Positions 31,368 through 45,300 of a stretch of 64,000 nucleotides of DNA are shown here, one piece after another. The notes under the pieces were generated by a model that was not told the DNA's origin, ran no database searches, and saw nothing but the letters and a program-made list of their open reading frames with translations. The translations under genes were made by a program, and so were the position numbers. The stretch's first letter is position 1, and every line of letters begins with the position of its first letter. Source of the stretch: Membranipora membranacea (taxonomy: Eukaryota > Bryozoa > Gymnolaemata > Cheilostomatida > Membraniporidae); contig OU612068.1 in the NCBI GenBank assembly GCA_914767715.1, positions 18,664,001-18,728,000 of the forward strand. Reading direction: 5' to 3'.

Positions 31368-34300
31368 TTACAAACTGCCAGCAGTGCATGGAGTATCAGT
31401 GGAGTACAGTCGAGCACTTATGCATGTTTCACTAAGTATGATACTGATCACTTCTCTTCTAGGGTGTTGCAATAACCTGAAAAGCTGACACCACTAACAA
31501 TTGGACACAACGCCCTTACCTATCTCCATCTAAGTCTGAGCCGGTCACAGATCTAGGCAGTGACAGATCGATAGCTGCTGAAGTACTCTTCTTTGGCTGA
31601 TATGCTGTAGCCGGCAACTCCGACAGTCCTGATATCGGCTAAAAAATAACATTTGTATCCAGGTATGTGAGCAGTAGAACAACAGCAAAACTAGCCACCT
31701 TAGCGACTATATGCTTCCTTTTCAAAAGTCAGATCATGGGTGTTTTGAAACAACTCTGATGTAATACGTTCAAGTTTTGGCTAAAGTTTTTACTGCCTAC
31801 CTGCTCCTAATCTCTATCACTAGAACAAAGTAGTAGTCATATCATAATATACGTCTCGCTGAAGCCATTTTATAACTTTTTTCATCATTTTGTAAATTTT
31901 TTGTCAATTACTTTATCTTTTATTTTTAAATTTATCATTTTATTTATTCATAAATTTATTTTTATTTTTACATTTATCATTAGATTTTATATAATTTACT
32001 TACAGTTGTACCAGGAGCTGTGTGGGGTCGATATTTACTCTGTTCTGATGATGATGCAGTAGGACCGTACTGTGCATGCCTACCACCAGTATACATCTGT
32101 CCGAGTGTGACTTTAATTGATCTGTGACCTGTTGATCCTGCTGCTGGTTTTGGAATAATGGGAGATCCAGATGTTATGCTGCCTGAAAAAGAACAATAAA
32201 AACATCTGTGGTGGTTCTTGAAATGGTCTATGATTTAAGTAGAAATGCATATATATATATAATATGAATAAAAACCTATATCGAATACATTGTTACGAAA
32301 TTATAAAATATTCAAGCATCACTATCAATACTGCTGTCTGCGCAGGACCTGAGGGAGGTGCAGATTGGAAGCTAAAGGTTTTAGTGACTACCCAAAGATC
32401 AGTGCATGTTATAGTCAGGCAGTTACTTATGATAAAGTAACTATAACATGTGCTGAGATTTTGAGTTGTCTTTAATATTGGCAGTTATAAAATTTGCAAA
32501 TGCAAACCTCGCTTAATGTTGAGTGCATTCGTGTAAATGTATGTTGGAGTGGTGGGCAGCAACTCGGATATCGGAGTCCCAGTGAGTGGCACAGATATGT
32601 GGTCTGTAGGTGTAGGCAGGTTTATAGCTGAAGGATTATGGAATAGTGTACTGAGTGTGTCCATGTGTCGGTGCAGACCTGGAGTGGACAGTCGATTAAA
32701 CTCATCAGCATACAACAAAGGAGATAGGGGAGCAGCATGCAATCTCTACAATTATCATGAGGTTTTTATAAAACAAAAGTCGATGAGCAAACTCAGTGAC
32801 TGCACTCCCTGGTATACAATCTACCTGACAGCAGAGTTCTAGGTTGAAACAGGTGTGGCTGTGTACGTACATTTATAAAGAAGACAGAAAGAGAGTGCTT
32901 TCGTAACAACATGCATGGAAATAATACAAGTCTAAGTTTGATAAGTTTGGCCCATTCTATCTGTTCCTGTGGTGTCCCTTCCTTATATTCCTTAAAATTA
33001 CTTAAAATTCACACATTGTAATGCAAGGCACTTCATCAGATATTACCACACAAGAGGACCCATACTGCCGAGTCTGAAGATAAGCAAATATCAACAAAAC
33101 TACTGGGTCAGATAAAAGCCTACCTGAGTGCTCATTGCTGGTGCGTTTGTGAATATGGGTATATGAAGTGATGGTACGTTTGGCTTGATATGATGGCTGA
33201 CAAGCTGACTGGTCAAAGATTCATCAGCTAATGCTTCAGTCAGATCTGGTAAGCTGTTGCTGAGATAGGAGAGGGATAGGTTCTCAGTAAGTAAATCTGG
33301 ATCCACGCAGAAGTTTCTGTCTAGGAGGGTAGGTCTGGGAAACTATAAACAATGAGAGTATAGCTAGGTAGGATCAAGGGCTCATAAGTTTACATGCAAG
33401 TTTTAGGTAGGTCACAGAGCCAGCCTGGAAGAGAAGGAGATAATAAATTGTTTCATAAGTTTCAGTGCCAGTTTTCCACCTTCAGAGCTGCTCTACACAC
33501 TTTATCTGTCTCTACGGTTTCAAAACAGCCAATGCATTACAATTGCGGAAAGAAGGCCTCATTAATAATAAAACAGAGTACTGGTAAAACTGAATCCAAG
33601 ATTTGGTAATCATTTACTATTATCATGACAATTACCATTATCACAATTTTTATCGTTTTTATCAGGCTCATATATCACCTTTTGTATCATATGAGCCTTG
33701 GTTGAGGGCGTCATATTTGGCTGAGTATGTTACGCGTAGTTATCAAACTGTTTAATAACAGAATACCACAATCTTCACCTAAATCGAAGTCAGAGCACTC
33801 AAACTTAGACGCATATCTTATGCCAGTCAGAAAAACTCCGTAGTTGAGCTTTTGCAGGACAAGGTTACCTACCGACATAGTATCTAGAGGAAGCACAGAA
33901 CTGCTGGATGATGGTGTTTTACTCGAGATAGCTCCAAGGAGAGGATCATGGCGATTAGTAACAGGCTCGTCATGTTCTCCGGGTGGGTCAAACGAGCTGG
34001 CTAGAGCTGGTAATATCTCATGGAAATTATCTGCTGTGATTGCTTCTTTTACCAGATGTTCAATGGGATCATCAGATGAACTATGTTATAGAATCAAAAT
34101 GATATATAAGAGTCATCATGGTAGATACAAGGGTTTGAATTTCCCGTACTTGTGCTTACTTCAATGACCTACCATTTCTTACCCATGCTTCCAAGACATT
34201 TCTATTTATAATAAAACAAATTTTTTCCCATCAAAACTTTCCATTATAAAATAAAAATGATTTTTTTTTCTACTGACCTCATGTAGGCTTTAGGAATTAT

Positions 34301-36672
34301 CAACTCAGAATTATCGAAGTCAGTAGAGGATCCGCAGACTCTAGGCCGTTCAGTACGCTGATTATGTGCAATAACACGATCGGTCGTTAGTTTCTTATTC
34401 TCCCAAACTGATTCCAGCTGATTATTTAACTCTGATGCAGTCATCACCTCACCGCCAAATTCCTCTTTGAGAATGACAACATCTACGTTCTTAGGAGGTG
34501 ATCGCTTCCTTTTTCTTGGCGACTTTCTTCCACCTGTCTTGGCAGTGGCAGGTAGCTTCCGATAAGCGTTGGTGCACTTAGTAGGAGATGTAAGATTTTC
34601 TAGTGATGAAGCGGGCCTCAAGGACAATTGTTTAACATCTACTGCAGACTTGGAGTGTGATTCCTCTAAAATATAAAGAGGGGGATCACTCCCTCTGTCA
34701 TCATCATGTTGTGGTCTGAGGATAAGCTTTGGTGGTCTGATAACTGGAGGTGACAATCCCAAATCCTGCAGTTGTGGAGGGCTAGTTGTGTAAGAGAATT
34801 CAACGTCATCATCATCCAGTTCAAACCCTACCTTTGTAACTGGTTCTGAGAGTGAAGGTATTCTAAGTAGGTCAGGAAGCGGTGGGGGAGCTTTGGGTCT
34901 AGTTGGTCTCTGAATTTTAGTAGGAGGTATGCATTCATCAGGATCTGAAGTTGGTTTCACATTGTCACCCGAGGTTTGGTTAATGTTGACTGAACTGAGT
35001 GTTTCCAAAGCCTTTGACACCGATGGCACTCTATCATCTTCTGGGATACTGGACAGTAGTTCTGGAGGGAGAAGATCTTGGGGCTCTGGGAGACATGCTA
35101 CAAGGTACTCAGCCAAGTCTGGTGTTTCATCCAATAATATCCTTAGGTACTTGATTACCTTCAAATCAAATCATGAGGCATATAATACTGCTAGTGAACG
35201 CCTTGTAATAATTGCAAACATATCACTTGCAGTCAGAAACCATCCACATTTTGATGCCACAAATGCTACAGGTGTACTACCCGACCAATTAAGGAATTAC
35301 CATCTACCCTTATTGACTTCTAACTCCAACTATAAAGCTTTATGTAGCTACCTGTTTTTTAGACAGCCCGGTCTTTGATGAGAAAGGGTTGTAGTCTCTC
35401 AGCAGCTCAATCACAGCCGTTGGTATGACATACTGATCCTTGTAAAAGTCAAGTAAAAATATCCGAGCCATGTTGTTGATTGGGTACAATAGTCCTCCAT
35501 CTAAAACATTTTGCCACTGTGTTTATGTTAGGCCCTCAAATATATAGGTTTTAAATGCTTTTATTCATATAGGCCTACGCCACTCAAGTTTAGCAAGTCG
35601 TCAGGCGCCCCCTATCACAGCTCATCATTATCCTTTCATACAATAAGAATCATGCTGTTTATATAGCGAATTATTTCGCCTATAATTGAGGGTTCAATGG
35701 TGTGAATAAATGAGAAATGGAGTTCAATTGAAAGGTGTCCTAAAACTCAACTTAATGATGGACGCTCAGTAAATTAAAAACAAAGCATTATTGCTGTGAC
35801 TTCTACCCATATAAGTTTGTCATGAGACTACCAACGTCTTGAACCGACCAAGCTGACAAGGTCGAAAACTTCAAGTTAAGATGTGAAATGCACCTGTCTA
35901 CCGCTGCCACCACTCAATTAATTTTATTTTATCTATCTATTATAGCCTATCTGATAGCAATACATAATAAAATAATGACACTAGATAAATGAGCCTAGTT
36001 GTAGTGAAATTCCAACCTTCGAAAAGGTTAGCCTATTGATTCATGATTATTGACACCCAGCAGCAATAAAATTTTATTACTTTATAAAATTTCCCACTTA
36101 GGTGCAACTGTGTTTATGTAACTACCTTGCTCATCAATTGGCTCCAAAATTGTTTGTTTTAATTATCATTCCCTTGATGATTCGATTGCCTTATCGTGCA
36201 GTGGCGACCTGTTGTCGGCGGTGGGCATACCTGACAAGTCTCCCTTTTTGGTAGGGAGCCTCCCTGTTTTTAGGGGTATTTTCCACCTCCTCCGTATCTC
36301 CCTATTTCCTCCCTTTTTCAGCTTCCTTCACCCAGACGACTTTTTAAGCTTCTCGTTGCGAGAAAAACTATGTTTTCCTACCCCGCAGTACTTATACCTA
36401 CATATAATTGCCTATTAACATACTATCTCTCCTCGTTCGTATAAAAAGTGCAACAATATAATTTGTAAAATCAGGTAAAATTACGCATTTCACAATACAA
36501 ACGCTCTAGTTTTGGCTCAAAATAAATGACAACACGGGCCAAATTACACCTTCACTGCTGGACACGCAGAGTGGTACTCCGGGTCGGAGTACGTCCGCGG
36601 AGACCTGATTTCTGGGTCTACCAACTTGTCATGTATGGCGGTGGGGTCCTGTCCTTGGTCTTTGTTGGGCAT
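31368..36672 (-). CDS. Unidentified Pro/Ser-rich protein with basic nuclear-type motif
   Basis: Exons in transcript order: 36672-36550, 36141-36126 (16 nt), 35500-35352, 35158-34278, 34080-33873, 33342-33124, 32745-32508, 32182-32004, 31638-31520 and 31476-31368. Phases agree throughout, giving 746 residues. The start MPNKDQGQDPTAIHD is in a locally GC-richer segment. A compact helical part follows (LLYPINNMARIFLLDFYKDQ, KYLRILLDETPDLAEYLVACL), then a long disordered region with acidic FELDDDDVEF and basic RKSPRKRKRSPPKN, probably a nuclear localisation signal. Later exons read LSYLSNSLPDLTEALADESL and KVTLGQMYTGGRHAQYG. I do not recognise the family. The last exon and the 16 nt exon rest on phase and splice signals only; the middle exons are secure as coding. 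Confidence 0.7.
32405..32450. repeat. Short hairpin in an intron
   Basis: catgttatag...agttactt pairs with aagtaact-ataacatg, with a 6 nt bulge. It lies in an intron of the unidentified minus-strand gene. Confidence 0.5.
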
Positions 36673-39309
36673 CGCCTGATGTGTTTTGACCAATAATGAC
36701 CAAGATATATCCAGCTGGGAGAGAAAAGACTGTCCTCAAGCCAGTTGTCAGAATAATTCCATAGCAGCATGTAGCAAGAAGAACTTATTATCATGGCTGT
36801 TTAGCAAGTTTTCTACTGCAATCATTCAACAGTAATTCAAAGAATTAACCAAAAGATTGGGATTAATGAGGCACAGGTCAGTCAATATTTTATCTTTTGT
36901 GATGTCTAATTGTAACTTAAATTTGTAATTAATCCGTGCATTTATTAAGCATTTTTGTTGCTGATAAGCAAGCGAATTCCAGTGTTGATATGCATTTATT
37001 AAGCATTCGATATTCATTCGTAATTGTCAAGTTTTATTTCCATCCTACTGTTTATGTGCATTGGAACTTACGATCATGTTACTACATTTCATAGGTTTCA
37101 CGACTTGGTATAGCAATAAAAGAAAATCAGCAGGCTAACACCTCACTGTAGTGCCATACCTCCGCTTGATCCCACAAAAGAGTTTTGGCGTTTATATAAA
37201 ACACCACACTAGTGTTAGCAAGGAACTCCTTGGTGTTAGTAGTGACTGTGAGTAAGTGAGTAAGTAAGCCTAAGTATTATATTAACCCACTCAATCACTC
37301 ATGACTCCAACTCAACTACTACCTTGCTAGTTCATTAATCTCAACTATTTTACCATCCTTTGAGCCGTCTTAGACTCTGAGTACTGTCCTTTAACAACTC
37401 AATCCAAAATAAAATTATTAAAATCATAATAATACATAAGGATTGACACACAACTCATCAATCAATCATTCTTCTATCTAATCTAATCTTCTCACTTTAT
37501 TATTGAGACATCTTAGGCACATTACCTTGAGCTTCTCCTGGCTTCTTTAATGATCTGATAAAAGTTGATTGTGGCATAGCTATGAGGAGTTCGTCTTAGA
37601 ATGCAGAACTAAGTTCCAAATTTATTTTTTTGTGATTTTCATTCATTCCTTGCCTCTTTGCTGTCTGCCTAACCATGTCATGTGACCAATTAGGATTATG
37701 GGAAGCTTCAATGAAATAGAGTTGTCCTTTCTTGAATGTTGCAAGGATAACCTCCACATTGATGAGTTTAAAACCATATGACAAAATATATTATGACATA
37801 TTGGAATCAACAAAACCTCTGCCATCATATCTGTATATAAGTGTATGCGTTTACCTTTTCTGCTGAACAGCTAGTCCCAGACAGCACAAATCTGTTTTTG
37901 GCTTATGCCAAGACTTGTCTTAGTCAGATTAAATGCAAAGAATGGCAGGTTGTTATCGGCCGCCTGGCGGCAAATATCAAATATAGGGTCTTATTACCAA
38001 CCAACCAGACAGTATGTAGCCAAAAGCAGTTGGTTCCAGTTGCCAAATGATATTAATATGACATAACACATTATGACATATGAAGAGGGAGTTCATTGTT
38101 ATGACTACAGAAAAGTCTCTCAATTTGTTACACAAGCTATAGCATTAAGGTGCCAATGGAAATATTGCACTGTTTAATAAGCTGCTGATATTCAAGAATC
38201 CGCACTATTCTGGAATAATCTAGAGGAAATTCAAATTTGCGGTCATCCTCATTAACAGATTACTGTCCAGTCTCAGATCCTCTACAGGAAGATCATTCTG
38301 AGTTTGCAAGATTAGTTATACTTGAGAATCAGAGAATCTACCATGCTTGAGAAAAAGTGTTGAGGTTTTTAATGATAACAACTTACACTCTTATGCTAGT
38401 ACCACAATTATAAATACAATATTATAGACAAATCATTGAAATTCATGTCATGTGAAGGCAATTTTAAGTTTGGATTTGTGTCACCTCCACTGAATAATTG
38501 ATTTGGGAGTCAATAAACTAAGACAGTATGTATTATATTATGAGTTTTATTTCTATGATCTGCTGTCAACACAGGGAAATGTCTCGCGGATTATGCCTTG
38601 AATGTCCTATTAAAGCAGTTTGTACATGAATATATTTTCATAAAACCTCTGAATGAAAGCAATGCTACAATATGGCGTCTGATAATTATTGCTCAAAATG
38701 AAAGCAAGCAGATATGGGGACCATAATTTCTCAGCAACATGTGATAAATGGCAACACTCAGTAGCTGACAAGAGGAAACTCTGTCGTGATCGAGTGTAGT
38801 CTGAACAATGAAAAAATAAAAAAATGACTGAAGCATTGCTGAAAAAAAGTGGGGACAGGAGAAAAAAAAAGTGTAATAAAACTTAAACTACGATAAAATT
38901 GGTTGAGGGCCTAAATAGTTTAGTGTGACAGACTTACCTACATGGGCAGGCACCAATATATTGCACTAATTGCAGAAATATTGACTGAAAAGGAATTGAC
39001 CTACCATGAAAGACGATATAACTATACATTTAGAATATAAAATAAAACCGATTGATAGAAAATTAAGGCAGTCAAATAGATACTATACATTGCATCTGTT
39101 TCGTGTTTTCAAAGGAAATGTTTTCTAATATAATGGTTTGTCCATTCCCCTGAAAGATATGAGATAAATGAGTAAAAACTAAAAATAATATTATGTATGG
39201 GTAGAAAACTCTGTTACAAGCTCTCCTCCTGGGTGAATATGTCACAGAGGTAGCGTGTCATTTGGATTTCACACAAGAAGAAATTTATAAGAAGAATGGA
39301 GTAGTGAAC
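36673..39309. other. Between the two minus-strand genes, no gene seen
   Basis: AT-rich. Overlapping minus ORFs at 37596-37828 give short peptides (such as KKGQLYFIEASHNPNW) without splice-supported structure or a known family. A reverse-strand AATAAA (TTTATT on plus, 38546-38551) could end the ERG transcript. Confidence 0.35.
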
Positions 39310-42300
39310 TCAGCTGGGTGCATGGTTTTCTTCACTGTCCATACTAATCCTTATATGGGGTGAGGGCCGTCGTGTTCGCGGACTTGAATTGGTAGGTGCT
39401 TGCTGATGCTGATTTTGTAGCAGCGTTAAAACTGCTGAAATATCACCAGACAGCCTTTCCTCCATCTTGTTCAGCTGACTGAAATATGAGAATAGTAAAA
39501 TGGTTTAAGTATTTGTGCTGTGAAAGTGAGATTAGTATGTACATGGAGTTAACTCCTTGGTATGTAGTACCCAAACTCTGCTTGTAAACTAACTACCCAG
39601 ATTTATATGAAGATCTGAATCAGCATACCACAAACCTTTGTGAACTAAATTATAAACTGTGGTATTGTAATTATCAATATGGGAACATGAAGCAACCAGG
39701 TAAGTAACTGAACATACTGAGTGAGTGAGTTGAGCCTGTGTTCCAGCTCAAATGCACTTGGTTCTCGCGGAGTTGATGTGGTGGGTGGTAAGTCGTGACT
39801 GTCACCACACACTTTTTCGTTGACTTGTGTATAAGTGTGCATATCATCTGGTATAGTGTTGGTTAGGTTAGTAGATATAGTTTGATTACTAGGTTCGGAT
39901 TGTATTGATGATGGCAGACCACCTAAAGCACCAGTCATGGTTGGCTAAAAATAACACAATCAAACATACTTTCAAAGATGATTGGCAAGGAAATATAGTT
40001 TTCTTGAAATCTGTGAAATTCTTTTCTTCAGTTTTCATAAGTTATAGCTGATTAATGTATGATGTAAAGTCTTTGATCTCGAAGGATCAGAAAGGTGTGA
40101 TTGATAGACAACAGTACAGCACAGACATCAAGGAAATATATAGCCAGCTGATTTCAATAGGGCAAAGCAATCAGCCATTAAAAAAATCTAGATATTCTAA
40201 GATGATCAGTCTACGAAAGAAAGGTAAGAGGTTAGAAGACTGCAATCAAGTACAATCCATTATTCAAGCAATTACATTAATCAAACCAGGCGGCATGCAT
40301 GAAGTGCAAAACTCCGGTTATAGCATTGAGTTGTCTCCTCTTTCTATATGACAAGACAACTCTTGTTATCTCATTATTAGGGGGAAAAGACAGCTCTTTC
40401 ATATTAAATTGAACGAGAAAGCTCTTGCGTTTAAATAATCAACAGGGAATATTAAAGATCAAAACAGAGTTAATTATTCAAAACAAAACAAATTGTTCTG
40501 AAGTAAAGGATTCCCATACCAAACATAAACCAAGCATATTTCCTGATGAGACTATCATCTACAATGCAATACGAAGAAAAAAACAAACTAGATGAAATCA
40601 AAGCAATAACCATCACCAGCAAGGATAAACAGAAAAGGGAGCCCAGGCCGAGACCTTATGGTATTTCAAATAAATCAATTAATGCAGAAGCCTAAAGATG
40701 ATATATGATGATGCAAAGATTTGGATTTGCAATGCATTTTGTAAAAAAATCAAAATAGGAATATTTAAAAGTGGCAATAAGCAGCAACAGAATTATAGTC
40801 TACATTTATAGCCAGCAGCTTCGAAGTCAGCCAGGGCATATCATGTACCAACAACATGAGTGTATCATTACTGCATTACGTTTTCATGTTGTGGAGAACA
40901 GAAAACATCCTCCTCATCACTAGTGCAGCCATAATCAATGGCGGCCATGTTGTCGCCGGCTAGCCTAAATGCTGTTGGAGACTAGAATTATACCAAGGTA
41001 CAACAGTCAATAATTTATCAGTTGTCCGTGAGGACAAGGTCAAATATACTTCAAATTTGTTGAATCTTCACACTTGGTGAAACGTGGGAGTACAATGAAT
41101 TCACAGAATTGTTTACAGCAGTTTGCTGAATATTCTGGCCAGTATACAGATACTATTTTAAGATTATGTATGCCAAGCAGAGCATGTATGTAGTGTTTTT
41201 GGCAGTCTAAGTATTATCACAAATTTAATTTTTTTGAGCTCGTAAAGGAGGCTAGAAAAAACGCTTACAAATAATATTCAAGAACATTTTTGGCTTTGTC
41301 ACATGGGCCTGACATAAACATAAAATTTCCCACCCAATATGAAAGTTTGAATATTATGCTCCCTCCAACATAGTTTGTTGAGACTATCTGCAGTATCATT
41401 CACAGCACTGACCAATAAACACTAAAAGACTCTATGTGGTTTGGTATCAAGAAAATACGGGTTGATGAAGAGATCTTAAGACAGGGCTGCATTCTCTACT
41501 GTACCCTTCTTTATTTTTTTCAACATTTTAATTGGCAGGATTTATCATTTCAATATTGAGATGTTTTTCATATACTGACAAATTTTTTTTTGTATGATTC
41601 AAATTGCTCAAATGAATTTCTATATGAGCATTTGATAATATCAAATCTTTGGCTACCTCGATCAAACTGAACGGTTTCATTACAGGTCATTTGTGGTAAT
41701 ACTGTACTGAGGATAGGTTTTACTTACATTAGATAATTGACCAGAGAGTAGTCCCTGAGATTCCTCGTCAGGCTTTTTCTTCTCTTTAATTGCCCTCACA
41801 CCACTCATCAAAGCTTGACCCATAGGTCCTAACTCTACAAAAGTAAATTTGATTAGGGTTGACAAGCAAGAGTTTAATGGATTTTGGCCCCAATAGATTC
41901 AATCAACCAATCAAACACATGATAGTTTTTTATTACAGAGCAGGCTGGTGGTATTTAAATCGTAGCATCGGCTCCTCAGATCGTCTGAATGGTTATCGGA
42001 GTGACCATTGCTTCTGGTTTTACTGATGATGGCTTATCTTTCAGTCAAGAAAGGTTACATACCAACTTCAGCTATACATAACAATCATCAATTTAACCCT
42101 TCAAAATACAGAGAAATCTCTCCTCATCTTTCATAGCAGATGATTCTCTTGAGTTGAAACTATATTCTGTCTATAGACATACTGAGCCTGCTAGAATGAG
42201 AGAGTTTGGGTGAGGCAGCAGGTGACTCCTTGAAGTCCAGATTGAGTGGAGTGACATCCATTCCAGCCCTGGCTGGAGTGAATTCTAATATGCCAGCACC

Positions 42301-45300
42301 ACTGTTTCTCTTCTCATCAGAATCTGACTGTACAAGTCTTGGCTTGGGAGCCGGAGGTTGTGCCGGAGGCTGATAGGGATGAATTGCGCAGCTGGTTGGG
42401 TTCTTATCACAACTACAGCTTTTCTTTTCTGTAAACACGGGTAAAGGAAAAATGGTGTTCACTTGACTGATTGTGTTAGTGAAACTAGGGTGAAAACTTC
42501 ACATGGAGTAAAGAGACAACCTAACTATGGAAGCCATGTGATAAATACCTTTTTCAGATCAGCTAAGGCTCAAAAGTTCCTAAATCAGAGTAAATTTCAG
42601 CTCATCAGTTAGTTACGCTTATGATAACCATATTAATTCTAGTCTACACAGCAAGGGCAATATTCAAATAAGTAACCTCAATCATAGCTGGCAATCAATG
42701 ATCACAGAGATTCAGGGGTGGTGTATGCTAGGTGATAATCAATCGGTCAATTGGCATACAAATCAAATATTAATCAAATGTAAGTAGAGGTACCAAAATA
42801 ATAATAGTCAGCGAAAGAAAGTAACTGTAAGAGAGCAGAATTTGTCAATAAATAAGCAAAACTAAAACGGATAGATAGATCTAATTGTTGAACTTGATAT
42901 TTTTCATAGAGAGAATCGATTTCTCAAGGATTTTTCAGGCAGGAAAGGTTAATAATATGAACTTATTCAGCACTTCAACTAAACATGACAATCCTCAATT
43001 TCCTCAAAATCCTCCCTCCCATCTATCAAAGCGGATGAATTCTTGCAAGTCGAAACTCATTGCAGAACTAAAAAGCAGAGCGTGAATTGAACCATGAATA
43101 GCTTTGTGTGGCGATAAAGCATCGTCCAAGACCTGAACCAACTATGGATGCATTTACATACTCGATTCCTTGTCTTTGGGGTCTTGAAAAATAAATCATT
43201 AATATGGCTGAAAATTCAAGAAGTAAGTAAGCTTGGGCAAAGCCAATTGGGATGCTGTAAACAAGTCAATGTCGGTAAATTCTGGCAGGAATGAGGTTTT
43301 AGCCGCAGCCAACCTGGTGGTCAGAAATGATTATTTCAATAACACCAATAGACATACAACATTACTGAAACAACAGAATTCAACGGGACAGGTTTAATTT
43401 TGAACAGACATTGCGATAATATCAATTGTAGCTAGACAGAGTCCATTGTTAAAAGAATGTTCGATTCCCTGTGATTGAATACAGTTTCTTGTTCGGCCAT
43501 TGCCGCAAGCTTAACACTAGCCACGTCATAGTTTAACAAAACGAGGATGGTTGTTGACAACCATGTCAGAAAATGTTTGCAAAGTTGGAAACATCTCAAA
43601 GTGTTATTATCTGTTTTATCCCCGGCTTGATTTAGTTTTAACTTAAAAACCGAGGTTTAATCATCAAATCTGATAAAGTGGTCACATTGCATGCAGTAAC
43701 AAATTGTTAGAGATCACGTGATTGGCTCTTAACCAGCCACATGAGCACCAATCATAATCGTCTAAAGAAAGAAAATGGAAACCAGAGTGATCATCTTGGG
43801 ACGTTCAAGGTCAATATTAGTTTGTTCATTTTCTAGCATCTAGAATCTAGACTTCTAAGAGTTCACATGTCTCTTATACACTCAATGTTTTGGGGATGAT
43901 CACAATGATTTCCAGTTACAGCTAGAAATAAATAGATAACATTTAACGGAACAGGCAACCCACTACCATTTATTACCCTAGTATGTAAGGAGGCCACGCC
44001 CACCAAACGGGTGTCAAGGGGGCAGTAGGGCATAGACTCACCACTATCCTCACAACTACATTTGTAGTCTTCACTGTCGAGCGGGTCTGAATAACAATGA
44101 TACATCAAACAGTGATAGCTGAAGAGGAAATACATGGTGGCACATAAAATTCTACCTCCCCCTGATGGGATGGCAGTCTCTATCTCCTACCTGATTGAAG
44201 TAACATTGTGTGTATTGTAAGAACTATGCCTGTTGCCAGAAACACCTTAAACTCAATTGTTGAGGTACATGGGAGTATTATTACTATTACTATTAATAAA
44301 GATGAATCTTAAAGCAGAATTTGAGGTTGAATAAAAAGCCTATCAAAATTCACGGTCAATTGGCAGATGATTTTCAAAATAATATTGATTGAAGCACATG
44401 TAAGGGTTTATGGTAGATTGCAACTGATAATCACAATTGTATATGGGTATATGCAAAAATGTGTTGATCTCTGTGCTAGGCAATCAGCATACAATGTGAT
44501 GACATTGAGATTCCGCATTAACAACACAACATTTAACTGGTTGGATTGAAGAAATGATAAAAAAATCGCATTTTTTCAGCATTTCTTTGATTTTTTGTCA
44601 CTATTTATTCTGGTGAAAGATTGGACTTTTATCCAGAATGCCAGTCTAAGTTCCAACTAAGACACACAGGCGTTGAAGATATAGAATTTGGAAGTATCAG
44701 GCGGCGAAATGCAAAGCAAAGTGTGCACAACCACAATAATGCAATTCTTTTGAAAGAGACACACCTAGTTCCTAGGAACCTTAAGTTTCATCACTAATTT
44801 CTAACTATGGATTCCTACCCTATGATATGCATTAGTCATTGTGTTGGCTCTGATTGGTTGGTCTCTCACTCCATCACACCAATCAGAGCCCCACATTGGC
44901 TACGTATGCACCAATGTTTCACGTCATTTTCTCCCAGGTTAGTATCTAACTTCTTGATACCATCACCCATTTCTGTCATTTATATTCATACGACTTATCC
45001 CCTTCTGTGTAATGGAAATGCTGTCAAAGAGTGACAACAGTGTCACCATTTTGAGTTGGACAAGTATGAACTACAACACTCACCAGCTAACTTCTTGAAG
45101 AGCATTTTCCATCTGCTTCGTCCTGAATTACCAAACTCATCGTCTGGATCTCCGATAGTGAGCTCTTCCTGTATGCGAAAGTAACGAAAAAGTGTCAAAA
45201 TAGGAGTTGCACCCACTTGTGCATAACTGAAATTCAAACAGAGCTAGAGACAAGCAAATAACAATGTTTACAGGCAGTAGACACTCAATTGTGTGTGTGT

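Noticed and set aside
34929-35378. 149-codon plus ORF
   Set aside because: Antisense of the main exon of the minus-strand gene; its second half crosses that gene's intron.
37596-37828. Two overlapping minus ORFs as upstream exons of the unidentified gene
   Set aside because: No matching splice sites or phases. The start exon at 36550-36672 explains the gene without them.
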